The notes below the pieces were generated by a model. The model saw only the letters and a program-made list of their open reading frames with translations, made no database searches and was not told the origin of the DNA. This document shows positions 15,621-23,895 of a stretch of DNA of 64,000 bases, one piece after another. How positions within the stretch are numbered: position 1 is the stretch's first letter; the number at the start of each line of letters is the position of its first letter. A program made the position numbers and the translations under genes. Source of the stretch: Pseudonocardia autotrophica (GTDB taxonomy: Bacteria > Actinomycetota > Actinomycetes > Mycobacteriales > Pseudonocardiaceae); contig NZ_JNYD01000017.1 of assembly GCF_000717175.1 (NCBI RefSeq), positions 1 through 64,000 on the forward strand. Direction: 5' to 3'.

Positions 15621-16098
15621 GGCCGGAGATCACCCGCTGGTACTCGGCCGCCTCCGCGGGATCGGCCGCCTCCAGCCCCATGACCGCGCCGAACATCTGG
15701 CCGGCCACCCCGACCAGGCAGACGAACGCGACCAGCTCCACGATCTCGTCCTCGGTGAACTCCTCGCGCAGGACGTCGAACTGGGCGTCGGTGATCCCGG
15801 CGGGGTCCTGCGCGATGAGCTGGGCGAAGGCCACGGCGAGCGACTCGCGCCGGTCGGTGGCGCCGGGACGGTCGCCGGTGTCCAACGACGCGCAGTACTC
15901 GCACCCGATCTCACCCGCGGTGGCCCGGCGCAGCGCCTCCTTGAGCGACCCCGGCAGCAGCCCGTGGAACCGGGTCGCCGCGTCGAGCCGGGCGAAGGCC
16001 TTCAGGATCTCGGGGCGCCGGCCCATCGTCCTGGCCAGGACGCTGTTGGTGACCGCGTTGCCGGACTCGTCGACGGGCAGCGGCGTGATCCGCGGCAT
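15613..16098 (-). CDS. Carboxymuconolactone decarboxylase/AhpD-like protein
   Basis: A 161-residue protein of the CMD/AhpD fold. The redox-type motif EIGCEYCASL carries a Cys-x-x-Cys pair as in AhpD-like peroxidase partners; true gamma-carboxymuconolactone decarboxylases lack this pair, so a disulfide-reducing or peroxide-related role is more likely. The ATG at 16098 has GGGAGGTGGGAAC upstream; an earlier ATG at 16164 would cross the palindromic operator at 16130-16149 and is rejected. It is the first gene of a small operon with the SDR and the NTF2-like protein. Confidence 0.78.
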   Translation of the reverse strand: MPRITPLPVDESGNAVTNSVLARTMGRRPEILKAFARLDAATRFHGLLPGSLKEALRRATAGEIGCEYCASLDTGDRPGATDRRESLAVAFAQLIAQDPAGITDAQFDVLREEFTEDEIVELVAFVCLVGVAGQMFGAVMGLEAADPAEAAEYQRVISGRG

Positions 16099-16129
16099 GT
16101 TCCCACCTCCCTCGGTGTGGGCCCGACAC

Positions 16130-16149
16130 TGCCAAACGGTCGTTTGACA
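16130..16149. promoter_or_regulatory. TetR-type palindromic operator before the AhpD-like operon
   Basis: TG-C-CAAACG-GT-CGTTTG-A-CA is a 20-bp inverted repeat with one mismatch, about 32 bases before the AhpD-like start. Size and symmetry fit a TetR-family site; the TetR gene at 17018-17635, upstream on the same strand, is the likely partner. Confidence 0.6.
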
Positions 16150-16188
16150 CTCAACCGCGATCACCTGTTCGGCCGAGGAGGCCGCGCT

Positions 16189-16995
16189 CTAGTCGCGGTA
16201 GACGGCGGGGCGGCGCTCCTTCGCGGCGGCCAGGGCCTCGTCGAGGTCGGCCGAGATCAGCGTGCCCGCGTTCCAGGTGGCGACCTGGTCCAGCGCGTCG
16301 GCCACGGTGTGGTCGCGGGCGTAGGTGATCGCGTGCTTGGTGCCGCGCAGGGCGAGCGGCGGCTTGGCGGCGAGCGACGCGGCCAGCTCGGCGACCCCGG
16401 TGGCGAGCGCCTCGGCATCGGGGTACACGCCGTTGACCAGCCGCAGGCCGAGCGCCTCGCCGCCGCTGACGGTCCGGCCGGTGTAGGCGAGCTCGCGGGT
16501 CACGCCCTCGCCGACGATCCGCGGCAGCCGCTGCAGGACGCCGACGTCGGCCACCACGGCCATGTCGATCTCCTTGACCACGAATCGCGCGTCCTCGGTG
16601 CTGTACCGCAGGTCGCAGGCGGTGGCGAGGTCCATCCCGGCGCCGACGCACGCCCCGTGCACGGCCGCGATCACCGGCACCCGGCACCGCTCGACGCTGG
16701 TGATCACGTCCTGCAGGTCGAGGATCGTGCGGCGCAGGGCCTCGGCCGCCCGTCCCGCGCAGTCCGCGCCGGCGCGCAGGCTGCCGAGCATCTCGAGGTC
16801 GATGCCGGCGCAGAAGTGCTTCCCGTTGCCCGCGATCACCACCACGCGGACGGTCGGGTCGGCGTCGAGCGCGTCGACGGCCGTGCGCAGCTCCGACCAG
16901 AGCGTCCGGTTCAGCGCGTTGGCCTGGGCGGGCCGGTCGAGCCGCAGCTGCGCGACGCCGTCCTTCGCCTCCACGGTGAGCGTCTCGAACTCCAT
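16189..16995 (-). CDS. Enoyl-CoA hydratase/isomerase, dienoyl-CoA isomerase type
   Basis: A 268-residue crotonase-fold enzyme. The oxyanion-hole motif is KHFCAGIDL, and the second half holds Asp122, Glu142 and Asp150 (GAGMDL, KEID, VVADVG). Their spacing (20 and 8 residues) equals that of the catalytic acids in delta3,5-delta2,4-dienoyl-CoA isomerase of rat (D176, E196, D204), and VVADVGVLQRLPRIVG closely resembles that enzyme. It probably shifts double bonds of polyunsaturated acyl-CoAs. RBS GAGAGGAC precedes the ATG at 16995. It follows the tetR gene by 22 bases and is probably co-transcribed with it. Confidence 0.82.
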   Translation of the reverse strand: MEFETLTVEAKDGVAQLRLDRPAQANALNRTLWSELRTAVDALDADPTVRVVVIAGNGKHFCAGIDLEMLGSLRAGADCAGRAAEALRRTILDLQDVITSVERCRVPVIAAVHGACVGAGMDLATACDLRYSTEDARFVVKEIDMAVVADVGVLQRLPRIVGEGVTRELAYTGRTVSGGEALGLRLVNGVYPDAEALATGVAELAASLAAKPPLALRGTKHAITYARDHTVADALDQVATWNAGTLISADLDEALAAAKERRPAVYRD

Positions 16996-17017
16996 GGTGT
17001 CCTCTCGCGGGTACCGG

Positions 17018-17635
17018 TCAGGTTCGACCGTCGGTGAGCATCTGCCGCGCGAGCCGCTTCCACAGGTCCAGGTGCGGGTCCGTGGTGGGGTCGCGCGGGT
17101 CGATCGCGTAGGTCAGCGCCACGCCGCGCATGCTGGTGAACATCAGCTCCCGGACGTCGTCGAACGCCGGGTGGGTGGAGTGGACCGGCCCGAACAGCGC
17201 CGCGACCACGTGCTGGATCGCCAGGCCCAGCCGCCGCTCCTCCGGCAGCAGCTCGGCGCGCAGGGTCTCGTCCGTGCGGGCGGCCGTCCACAGCTCCATC
17301 GCGGCCCAGAAGTAGGGCTGGCGGAAGGTCTCCCAGAGCAGCTCGACCGCCCGGTCGATGCGCTCGGCGCCGCTCGCGGTGGCGTGCGGCCAGCTCTCCA
17401 TGTCCGTGATCCGCTCGACGGCGAGGTGCTGGGCGGCGGCGACGAGCAGCGCGGTCCGGGAGGGGAAGTGGTGCAGCAGCCGCCCGCGGGAGACCCCGGC
17501 GCGCTCCTGGATGGTCACGGTGGTGGCGCCGGAGTAGCCGTCCTCCATCAGGCTGCGCACGGCGGCGTCGAGGATGAGCGCGTGGCTGCTGGCCCGCCGC
17601 TCGCCCTGGGTGCGACGCGGGGTCGGTGCGGCCAT
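17018..17635 (-). CDS. TetR-family regulator
   Basis: A 205-residue TetR-type repressor: the N-terminal helix-turn-helix reads GATTVTIQERAGVSRGRLLHHFPSR, followed by a helical ligand-binding domain (residues 80-200) with no assigned ligand. It leads the dienoyl-CoA isomerase gene and diverges from the large BTAD regulator gene. Candidate targets are the hairpin at 17689-17709 in its own promoter region and the palindrome at 16130-16149 before the AhpD-like operon; the two do not share sequence, so at most one is likely its site. The ATG at 17635 is chosen because earlier in-frame sequence lies opposite the BTAD gene. Confidence 0.85.
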   Translation of the reverse strand: MAAPTPRRTQGERRASSHALILDAAVRSLMEDGYSGATTVTIQERAGVSRGRLLHHFPSRTALLVAAAQHLAVERITDMESWPHATASGAERIDRAVELLWETFRQPYFWAAMELWTAARTDETLRAELLPEERRLGLAIQHVVAALFGPVHSTHPAFDDVRELMFTSMRGVALTYAIDPRDPTTDPHLDLWKRLARQMLTDGRT

Positions 17636-17688
17636 GCCCGGGAGGGTAGTCGGCCGCGGCCGGGTTTCCCGGCACGACCGACTGTTTT

Positions 17689-17709
17689 GCCCGCCCGATC
17701 TGGGCGGGC
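17689..17709. promoter_or_regulatory. Perfect inverted repeat between tetR and the BTAD regulator gene
   Basis: GCCCGCCC-GATCT-GGGCGGGC has 8-bp perfect arms. It lies in the 100-bp divergent promoter region, 27 bases before the regulator start and 54 bases before tetR. It may be an operator for either regulator or a hairpin in a leader transcript. Confidence 0.5.
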
Positions 17710-17735
17710 GCGCGAAGATCGGGTTGACTGACGCC

Positions 17736-20700
17736 GTGGTGGTCCGGGTCGCGGTGCTCGGCCCGGTCCGGGCCGAGGTCGCCGGCGTGCCCGTCGACCT
17801 GGGCGGGCCGCGGCAGCGCGCGGTGCTGGCCCGGCTCGCCGTGGCGGGCGGCGAGGTGGTCTCCACCGACCTGCTCGTCGACGACCTGTGGCGCGGCGAG
17901 CCGCCACCCCGCGCGCTCGGCGCCCTGCAGGTCCACGTCTCGCACCTGCGGCGGGTGCTCGAACCGGACCGGCGGCCCCGCACGCCGGCGACGGTGCTGG
18001 TCAGCGAGCCGCCGGGGTACGCGCTGCGGCTGCCCGCCGACGGCCTGGACTCCCGGCGCGTGGGCGCCCTGCTCGACGCCGCCGCGGTCGCCCCGCCGGA
18101 CCGGGCGGAGGAGCTGCTGGCCGAGGCGCTGCGCTCCTGGTCGGGACCCGCCCTCGCCGAGTTCGCCGACGAACGCTGGGCCGCACCGGAGGCCGCGCGG
18201 CTGGGCGAGCTGCGGCTCGTCGCGACCGAACGGCTCGCCGAGGCCCGGCTCGCGCGGGGCCGGGCCTCCGACGTCGTGCCCGATCTCGAGCTCCTGCTGC
18301 GCGACCATCCCCTGCGCGAGAACGCGGTGCGGCTGCTCGCGCTCGCCCTCTACCGCACCGGCCGCCAGGCGGACGCGCTCGCGGTGCTCGCGGCCGCGCG
18401 CACGCGGCTGGCCGAGGAGCTGGGCGTCGACCCGGGGCCGGAGCTGCGGGCGGTGGAGCAGGACGTCCTCACCCACGCCGAGCACCCCGTCGCGCCGCAC
18501 CCCGGCGCGCCCCGCGCCGTCGCGCCGGAGCCCGGACCGGCCATCGTGGGGCGGGCCGCCGAACTGGAGCGGTTGCGCGCCGCGGCCGAGCGCGCCCGGT
18601 TCGGGGTGGCCGTCGTGCTCGTGGAGGCCGACGCGGGTGGCGGCAAGTCCGCCCTGGTCGAGGCGTTCCGGGCGGGCCTCCCGGGGTGGACGACCGCGCT
18701 CGGCCGGTGCCCGGAGGTCGACGGCGCCCCGCCCGGCTGGGCCTGGACCGAGCTGGTCGAGGAGCTGGCCCGGGCCGCACCGGTGCCCGACGAGCTCGCC
18801 GCGCGGCTCGCCCCGCTGCGGGCCGCCGGGCCCGGGCGGGAGGAGGTCGGCGAGACGTTCTGGTTGTCCCGGGCCGTCGTCGAGCTGGTCGGAGGCGCCG
18901 CGGCGGGCGGGCCGGTGCTGCTCGTGCTCGACGACCTGCACCGGGCCGAGGACGAGACGCTGCAGCTGCTCCGCGCGGTCGTCGGCGGGCTCGGCGCGGC
19001 GCCCGTACTCGTCGTCGCGACGCTGCGGCCGACCGAGGTCGGCCCGGACCTCGCCGCCACGCTGGCCGCCCTCGCCGGGCCGGTCGCCGACCGTATCGCG
19101 CTGGCCGGATTGACCGGGCCGGAGGTGCGCGCGCTGCTGGCCCGGCAGGGCGTCGCCGATCCCGACGAGCACACGGTCGCCCTGGTCACCGAGCGCACGG
19201 ACGGCAACCCGCTCTTCGTCCGCGAGACCGCCCGGCTGATCGCGGTCGAGGGCACCGGGGCCGCAGTTGACGCGATCCCGGCCGGGGTGCGGGACGTCCT
19301 GCGCCGCCGGGTCGCGCGGCTCCCTGCGCCCGCCCGGACCGTGCTGGGCCAGGCTGCGGTGCTCGGCCGGGAGGTCGACATCGACACCCTGGTCCGGTTG
19401 GCCGGCGCAGCGGGTGGTTCGGAGGACGGCGTGCTCGACGCGCTCGAGCTGGGCGTGCTCGCGGGCCTGCTGACCGAGCCCGCACCCGGCCGGGTCCGGT
19501 TCGCGCACGCCCTCGTCCGGGACACCCTCGACGCCGACCTGCCACGGCTCCGGCGCACCCGCCTGCACGCGGCGGCGCTGACCGCGGTCGAGGCCGGCTC
19601 CGGTGATCCCGCGGCCCTCGCCCGGCACGCGCTCGAGGCGGGCCCGGCCGTGCCGGCGGCCGTCGCGGTGCGGCACGTCGAGGCGGCGGCGCACGAGGCC
19701 GCGGGCTTCGGGGCGCACCGGGACGCGGCGCGGCTCTGGGCGGCCGCGATCGACCTGGCCGGCCCGGCGGGCGTCGGCGTCGACCACGAGGTCGCCCTGC
19801 GTTGCGGGCACGTCTCCGCGCTGGCACACGCCGGCCAGGTGGCCGCGGCCGTCGGTGCCCGCCGTGCCGCGGTCGACCGTGCGCGCGGCACCGCGTCCCT
19901 GGTCGCGGCGTTGACCAGCTACGACGCGCCGGTCTCGTGGACGATCCGGCAGGACGTCGCCGTCGACGCGGAGCTCGTCGGCCTGCTCGACGGGGCCCTC
20001 GCCGAGCCCGGCCTCGACCCGGCGACGCGGTGCCGGCTGCTCGTCGCGCTGACGTTCGAGCTGGAGTCCCACGACGACGTCCGGGTCCGCCGGCTGACCG
20101 CCGAGGCCATGGACCTGTCGACCGGCCTCGGCGACCCGCTGCTGCGGTGCCGGGTGCTCAACGCCCGCTCCTTCGCCGCGCTGGGCCCCGACCTCCGGCA
20201 CGAGCTCGAGGGGGTGGGGCGCGAGCTGCTGGGGACCGCGGAGCGGGCCGGGCTGGCGGGGTACCGCTCCGAGGGCCACCACCTGCTCTTCATGATCGCC
20301 TGCGAGCGGTTCGACCTCGACGGGGCGCAGCGGCACGCCGACGCCGCGATCGCCGCGGCCTCCGGCGGCCAGCTCGGCGTGACGCTCGCGTGGGCGGCGA
20401 TCTTCGCCGCGCTGCGCGCCGTCGTCGCCGGGGACTTCGCGCGGGCCGAGCAGGGGTACGCGACGGTGCAGGCCGCCATGGAGTCCGTCGGCGCGATCAA
20501 CGCCGACACCCTCGGCCTCTTCGGGCTGTTCGGGGTCCGGCACGCGCAGGGCAGGCTCGCCGAGCTGGCCCCGGCCTTCGCGGCGCTGCAGGCCCGGATC
20601 CCCATCGCCATCACCGACCCGACCGCCCGCGCACTGGTCGCCGCCGGGCGGGTCGACGAGGCCCGCGCCCTCTGGCGGCCCGACCTGCACCCGCCGCGCA

Positions 20701-21029
20701 CCTACTACTGGCTGCTGTTCATGGGGCTGCGCGCCGAGGTCGCGGTCGCGCTCGGCGACCGGGAGGCCGCGGCCGCCTGCCTGGCCGAGCTCGGGCCGTG
20801 GGCCGACCAGCTGGCCGGGCTCGGCAGCGGGACGGTCACGCTCGGCCCCGTCGCGCAGCACCTCGGCGAGCTCGGCGGAGTGCTGGGAAGGCCGGTCGAC
20901 GAGCGGCGAGCCCACTTCGAGCGCGCCGGTGCGATCGCGCGCCGGCTCGGCTCGCCCCACTGGGAGGCGCGGGCGGCCGCGTCGCTCGCCGAACTCGACC
21001 GGGTTTCCGCAGGTCAACCGATGTCGTGA
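17736..21029 (+). CDS. BTAD/SARP-type ATPase transcriptional regulator (AfsR-like)
   Basis: A protein of about 1097 residues. The first ~90 residues form the OmpR-like winged helix (VAVLGPVRAEV..., then LHVSHLRRVLE-type pattern), followed by the BTAD domain to about residue 240 (ELGVDPGPELRAVEQDVL). An AAA ATPase follows, with Walker A DAGGGKSA near residue 300 and Walker B LLVLDDLH near 390, and the C-terminal half is a helical repeat region. Such proteins switch on secondary metabolism or catabolism. No strong ribosome site is visible; GTG at 17736 or 17739 fits the domain start. The stop TGA (21027-21029) lies in the palindrome at 21026-21065. Its targets are unknown. Confidence 0.82.
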   Translation: MVVRVAVLGPVRAEVAGVPVDLGGPRQRAVLARLAVAGGEVVSTDLLVDDLWRGEPPPRALGALQVHVSHLRRVLEPDRRPRTPATVLVSEPPGYALRLPADGLDSRRVGALLDAAAVAPPDRAEELLAEALRSWSGPALAEFADERWAAPEAARLGELRLVATERLAEARLARGRASDVVPDLELLLRDHPLRENAVRLLALALYRTGRQADALAVLAAARTRLAEELGVDPGPELRAVEQDVLTHAEHPVAPHPGAPRAVAPEPGPAIVGRAAELERLRAAAERARFGVAVVLVEADAGGGKSALVEAFRAGLPGWTTALGRCPEVDGAPPGWAWTELVEELARAAPVPDELAARLAPLRAAGPGREEVGETFWLSRAVVELVGGAAAGGPVLLVLDDLHRAEDETLQLLRAVVGGLGAAPVLVVATLRPTEVGPDLAATLAALAGPVADRIALAGLTGPEVRALLARQGVADPDEHTVALVTERTDGNPLFVRETARLIAVEGTGAAVDAIPAGVRDVLRRRVARLPAPARTVLGQAAVLGREVDIDTLVRLAGAAGGSEDGVLDALELGVLAGLLTEPAPGRVRFAHALVRDTLDADLPRLRRTRLHAAALTAVEAGSGDPAALARHALEAGPAVPAAVAVRHVEAAAHEAAGFGAHRDAARLWAAAIDLAGPAGVGVDHEVALRCGHVSALAHAGQVAAAVGARRAAVDRARGTASLVAALTSYDAPVSWTIRQDVAVDAELVGLLDGALAEPGLDPATRCRLLVALTFELESHDDVRVRRLTAEAMDLSTGLGDPLLRCRVLNARSFAALGPDLRHELEGVGRELLGTAERAGLAGYRSEGHHLLFMIACERFDLDGAQRHADAAIAAASGGQLGVTLAWAAIFAALRAVVAGDFARAEQGYATVQAAMESVGAINADTLGLFGLFGVRHAQGRLAELAPAFAALQARIPIAITDPTARALVAAGRVDEARALWRPDLHPPRTYYWLLFMGLRAEVAVALGDREAAAACLAELGPWADQLAGLGSGTVTLGPVAQHLGELGGVLGRPVDERRAHFERAGAIARRLGSPHWEARAAASLAELDRVSAGQPMS

Positions 21030-21065
21030 GTGGCAAGTGCCCCTCTAGGGGCAGTCAGCACTCAC
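21026..21065. terminator. 40-bp palindrome supplying stop codons to two convergent genes
   Basis: GTGAGTGGCAAGTGCCCC and its partner surround a TCTA loop, with two arm mismatches. The TGA of the left end stops the BTAD regulator gene, and the TGA of the right end, read on the other strand, stops the hemerythrin gene. It is a member of the family at 6764, 14314 and 61345. Confidence 0.8.
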
Positions 21066-21721
21066 GGGGTGCCGAAGACGAGGCTGACGCGGCGGGCGTG
21101 GCGGGGGCGGAGCAGGGCGAGCAGGAGCACGAGCACCGGGCCGGCCTCCGCCTTGATCGCGGCCAGCTCGTCCGGCGTGGTGACCTCGGCGATCCGGGGC
21201 AGGACGAAACCCATCGGCGGGCCGCCCTTGCGGATGGCCTTCTCCATCTCCTGCCAGTCCGCGGCCGCGACGTACCGCTCGATCACCGGGAAGAGCTCGG
21301 CCTCCTCGTTCTCGATGTGCTCGTCGAGCTCGTCGCGCACGCGGGCGAGGGCGTCGGCGAGGACCGCGGCGCGCTCGGGGTAGATCGGGGCGTCGAGGAA
21401 GCCGGCGGCCGCGCGGCGCAGGCGGTCGAGCAGGGGGTCGAGGGCGCGGTGGTCGTCGGACAGCACGGTGAGGTCGACGGCGGTGCCGGCGCTGTGCTCG
21501 ATCAGCGGCCAGGTCAGCTCGTCCTCGACGGTGTGGTGGTGGTGGATCTCGTCGGCCAGCGTCGCCACCCAGCGGGTGAGGGCCTTCGCGCGGCGGCCGT
21601 CGCAGGGCTCGCCGGCGGCCAGGCGCTGCGCGACGGCGGTCAGCCGGTGCAGGTCGCCGCGCATGATGCGGTGCGCCAGGCGCATGCCCAGCAGGTCGGG
21701 GGTGGTGGGTGGGGCGGTCAT
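21062..21721 (-). CDS. Hemerythrin HHE-domain protein
   Basis: A 219-residue protein with a four-helix hemerythrin-like domain in its first ~150 residues. The likely iron ligands are in HHHHTVEDELTW, DDHRAL and HIENEEAELFP. Related actinobacterial proteins sense or store oxygen or nitric oxide, or act in oxidative stress; the exact role is unknown. The C-terminal 60 residues are helical and hydrophobic near the end (LVLLLALLRP). The ATG at 21721 has GAGGAGGAG upstream and is preferred to the ATG at 21760. Transcription diverges from the IclR gene across the 22-bp repeat array. Confidence 0.8.
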   Translation of the reverse strand: MTAPPTTPDLLGMRLAHRIMRGDLHRLTAVAQRLAAGEPCDGRRAKALTRWVATLADEIHHHHTVEDELTWPLIEHSAGTAVDLTVLSDDHRALDPLLDRLRRAAAGFLDAPIYPERAAVLADALARVRDELDEHIENEEAELFPVIERYVAAADWQEMEKAIRKGGPPMGFVLPRIAEVTTPDELAAIKAEAGPVLVLLLALLRPRHARRVSLVFGTP

Positions 21722-21809
21722 GACGTCTCCTCCTCGGGGTGTGTCGCCACCCTCCGTCACCCCGCTTAAGCCTCACCTGCCGTCGACTTGTGGTGCCACT
21801 TGTCGCGGG

Positions 21810-21887
21810 CGCGACTCGCGGTGCCGGAGCTCGCGACTCGCGGTGCCGGAGCTCCCGACTCGCGGTGCCGGAACTCCCGACTCGCGG
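21810..21887. repeat. 22-bp tandem repeat array in a divergent promoter region
   Basis: Four CGACTCGCGGTGCCGGAGCT-type units (the CGACTC motif begins at 21812, 21834, 21856 and 21878) fill the space between the hemerythrin and IclR genes, ending six bases before the IclR-type operator at 21893. Orientation is the same as in the array at 2185. Confidence 0.85.
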
Positions 21888-21892
21888 CAAAG

Positions 21893-21908
21893 TTTCCGCT
21901 GAGTGGGA
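21893..21908. promoter_or_regulatory. Candidate IclR/PobR operator, site 1
   Basis: TTTCCGCTGAGTGGGA lies 11 bases before the iclR start. It matches TTTCCACTGAGTGAAA in front of pobA (22661-22676) at 13 of 16 positions. The shared site suggests autoregulation plus control of pobA. Confidence 0.6.
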
Positions 21909-21918
21909 GGATCGGAGG

Positions 21919-22674
21919 GTGGCGGGCAACCTGTCGACTCCGGGGGCGAGTGTGGCGTCACGGGTGTTCGCGCTGCTCGGGGCTTTCGACGCCGAGCACC
22001 GGACCTTGTCGTTGACCGCGCTGGCCGAGCGGGCCGGACTCCCGCTGGCGACGGCGCACCGGCTGGCGGGGGAGCTCGTCGGGCTGGGCGGGCTGGAGCG
22101 GCGGGGCGACCGGTACGTCGTCGGACGACGGGTGTGGGACCTGGGGCTGCTCGCGCCCGTGCAGGCGGAGCTGCGGCAGGTCGCCGCGCCCTTCCTGCAC
22201 GACCTCTACGCCGCGACCCACGCGACCGTGCATCTCGCCGAGCGTGCCGGCACCGAGGTGCTCTACCTGGACCGGCTCTCCGGCCGCACGACGGTGCCCG
22301 TGGTCAGCCGGGTCGGCGGGCGGCTCCCGCTGCACACCACCGGCGTCGGCAAGGTGCTGCTCGCCCACGCCCCGGACGACGTGTTGCGGACAGTCCTCGC
22401 CGACCTCTCGCGCGTCACGCCGTACACGATCACCCAGCCCGGCCGGCTGCGCGAGCAGCTGCGCCGGGTGCACCGCGAGGGGTTCGCGCAGACCGTTGAG
22501 GAGATGAGCCCCGGCGCCTGCTCCGTCGCGGTCCCGGTCCGACGGGGAGCGGACGGCGAGGTCGTGGCCGCGCTCGGGCTCGTCGTGCCCGACCTGCGGC
22601 GCGGCCGGGCCCGGCTGGTGGCCGCACTGCAGGTCGCGGCGGCCGGCATCGGCCGTTCGCTTTCCACTGAGTGA
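21919..22674 (+). CDS. IclR-family regulator, probable pobA regulator
   Basis: A 251-residue IclR-type protein: N-terminal winged helix (LTALAERAGLPLATAHRLAGEL) and C-terminal effector domain with HTTGVGKVLLAH and a late GLVVPDL. Regulators of 4-hydroxybenzoate hydroxylase (PobR) are often of this family, and pobA follows 45 bases downstream on the same strand. GTG at 21919 has GTGGGAGG upstream. The last codons and the TGA lie inside the second copy of the palindromic operator. 4-Hydroxybenzoate as effector is inferred from context. Confidence 0.82.
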   Translation: MAGNLSTPGASVASRVFALLGAFDAEHRTLSLTALAERAGLPLATAHRLAGELVGLGGLERRGDRYVVGRRVWDLGLLAPVQAELRQVAAPFLHDLYAATHATVHLAERAGTEVLYLDRLSGRTTVPVVSRVGGRLPLHTTGVGKVLLAHAPDDVLRTVLADLSRVTPYTITQPGRLREQLRRVHREGFAQTVEEMSPGACSVAVPVRRGADGEVVAALGLVVPDLRRGRARLVAALQVAAAGIGRSLSTE

Positions 22675-22676
22675 AA
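22661..22676. promoter_or_regulatory. Candidate IclR/PobR operator, site 2
   Basis: TTTCCACTGAGTGAAA is a near-perfect inverted repeat centred on G (6 of 7 arm positions pair). It overlaps the iclR stop codon and ends 43 bases before pobA, the right place to control pobA. Confidence 0.65.
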
Positions 22677-22719
22677 GCCGACGCTAGGCGCCGGGCGGCC
22701 GGGCGGACACACTCCTCCC

Positions 22720-23895
22720 ATGCGTACCCAGGTCGCCATCGTCGGCGCCGGCCCCGCCGGGCTCCTGCTGTCCCACCTGCTCGACCGCGCGGGCGTCGAG
22801 TCCGTGATCGTCGAGACCCGTTCCCGCGAGTACGTCGAGGCGCGGATCCGCGCGGGCATCCTGGAGCACTCCACCGTGCAGCTGCTGCACGAGGTGGGGC
22901 TGGGGGAGCGGCTCGCCCGGGAGGGCGACGAGCACCGCGGCATCTACCTGCAGTGGCCGGGCGAGCGCCACCACCTCGACTTCGTGGACCTCGTCGGCCG
23001 CAGCGTCACCGTCTACGGGCAGACCGAGGTGACCAAGGACCTCGGGAAGGCGCGCGAGGCCGCAGGCCAGGAGATCCGCTACGAGGTCACCGACACCGCG
23101 GTGCACGACCTGGAGACCGAGCAGCCGTACGTCACCTTCACCGGCCCGGACGGCACCGCCGAGCGTATCGACGCCGACGTGGTCGTGGGCTGCGACGGCT
23201 CCTTCGGCCCCTCCCGCGCCGCCGTGCCGGACTCGGTCAAGCAGACCTGGGAGCGCGTCTACCCGTACTCCTGGCTGGGCATCCTCGCCGACGTCGCGCC
23301 GTCGACCGACGAGCTGATCTACGCCTGGCACCCGGACGGCTTCGCGCTGCACTCCATGCGTTCGGAGCACGTCTCCCGGCTCTACCTGCAGGTTCCGAAC
23401 GGCACCGACATCGACGAGTGGTCCGACGACCGGATCTGGGACGCACTCGCCACCCGCCTCGGCCACGGCCAGGACGGGTGGACGCTGACCCCCGGCCCCG
23501 TCACCGAGAAGTCCGTGCTGCCGATGCGCAGCTTCGTGCAGCAGCCCATGCGGCACGGCCGCCTCTTCCTCGCTGGCGACGCCGCCCACATCGTGCCGCC
23601 CACCGGCGCGAAGGGGCTGAACCTCGCCGTGGCCGACGTCGCGCTGCTCGCCCCGGCCCTGGCGGCGCTGCTGCGCGACAAGGACCCCGCGCTCGCCGAC
23701 GCCTACTCCGACACGGCCCTGCGCCGGGTCTGGCGCTGCACCCACTTCTCCTGGTGGATGACGACGATGCTGCACCGGTCCGGCGACCCGTTCGACGCCC
23801 AGCTGCAGCTCTCGCAGCTGCGCTGGGTCGCGGCCAGCGAAGCCGGACGGATGGGCCTCGCCGAGAACTACGCGGGCCTGCCGATCGGCTTCTAG
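22720..23895 (+). CDS. pobA: 4-hydroxybenzoate 3-monooxygenase
   Basis: A 391-residue flavoprotein hydroxylase that turns 4-hydroxybenzoate into protocatechuate with NAD(P)H and oxygen. Motifs are GAGPAG (9-14), the DG motif in VVGCDGSFGPSR, and GDAAHIVPPTGAKGLN, the last highly typical of PobA. Length is that of the classical enzyme (about 390). The ATG at 22720 has ACTCCTCCC upstream, not a strong ribosome site. The stop TAG shares CTAG with the stop of the convergent membrane protein gene. The protocatechuate ring-cleavage (pca) genes are not in this window. Confidence 0.95.
   Translation: MRTQVAIVGAGPAGLLLSHLLDRAGVESVIVETRSREYVEARIRAGILEHSTVQLLHEVGLGERLAREGDEHRGIYLQWPGERHHLDFVDLVGRSVTVYGQTEVTKDLGKAREAAGQEIRYEVTDTAVHDLETEQPYVTFTGPDGTAERIDADVVVGCDGSFGPSRAAVPDSVKQTWERVYPYSWLGILADVAPSTDELIYAWHPDGFALHSMRSEHVSRLYLQVPNGTDIDEWSDDRIWDALATRLGHGQDGWTLTPGPVTEKSVLPMRSFVQQPMRHGRLFLAGDAAHIVPPTGAKGLNLAVADVALLAPALAALLRDKDPALADAYSDTALRRVWRCTHFSWWMTTMLHRSGDPFDAQLQLSQLRWVAASEAGRMGLAENYAGLPIGF

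Noticed and set aside
16911-21017. A 1368-codon open frame on the minus strand
   Set aside because: It is the shadow of the BTAD regulator (plus strand), made possible by high GC; it is full of Arg/Gly/Pro and low-complexity text and matches no family.
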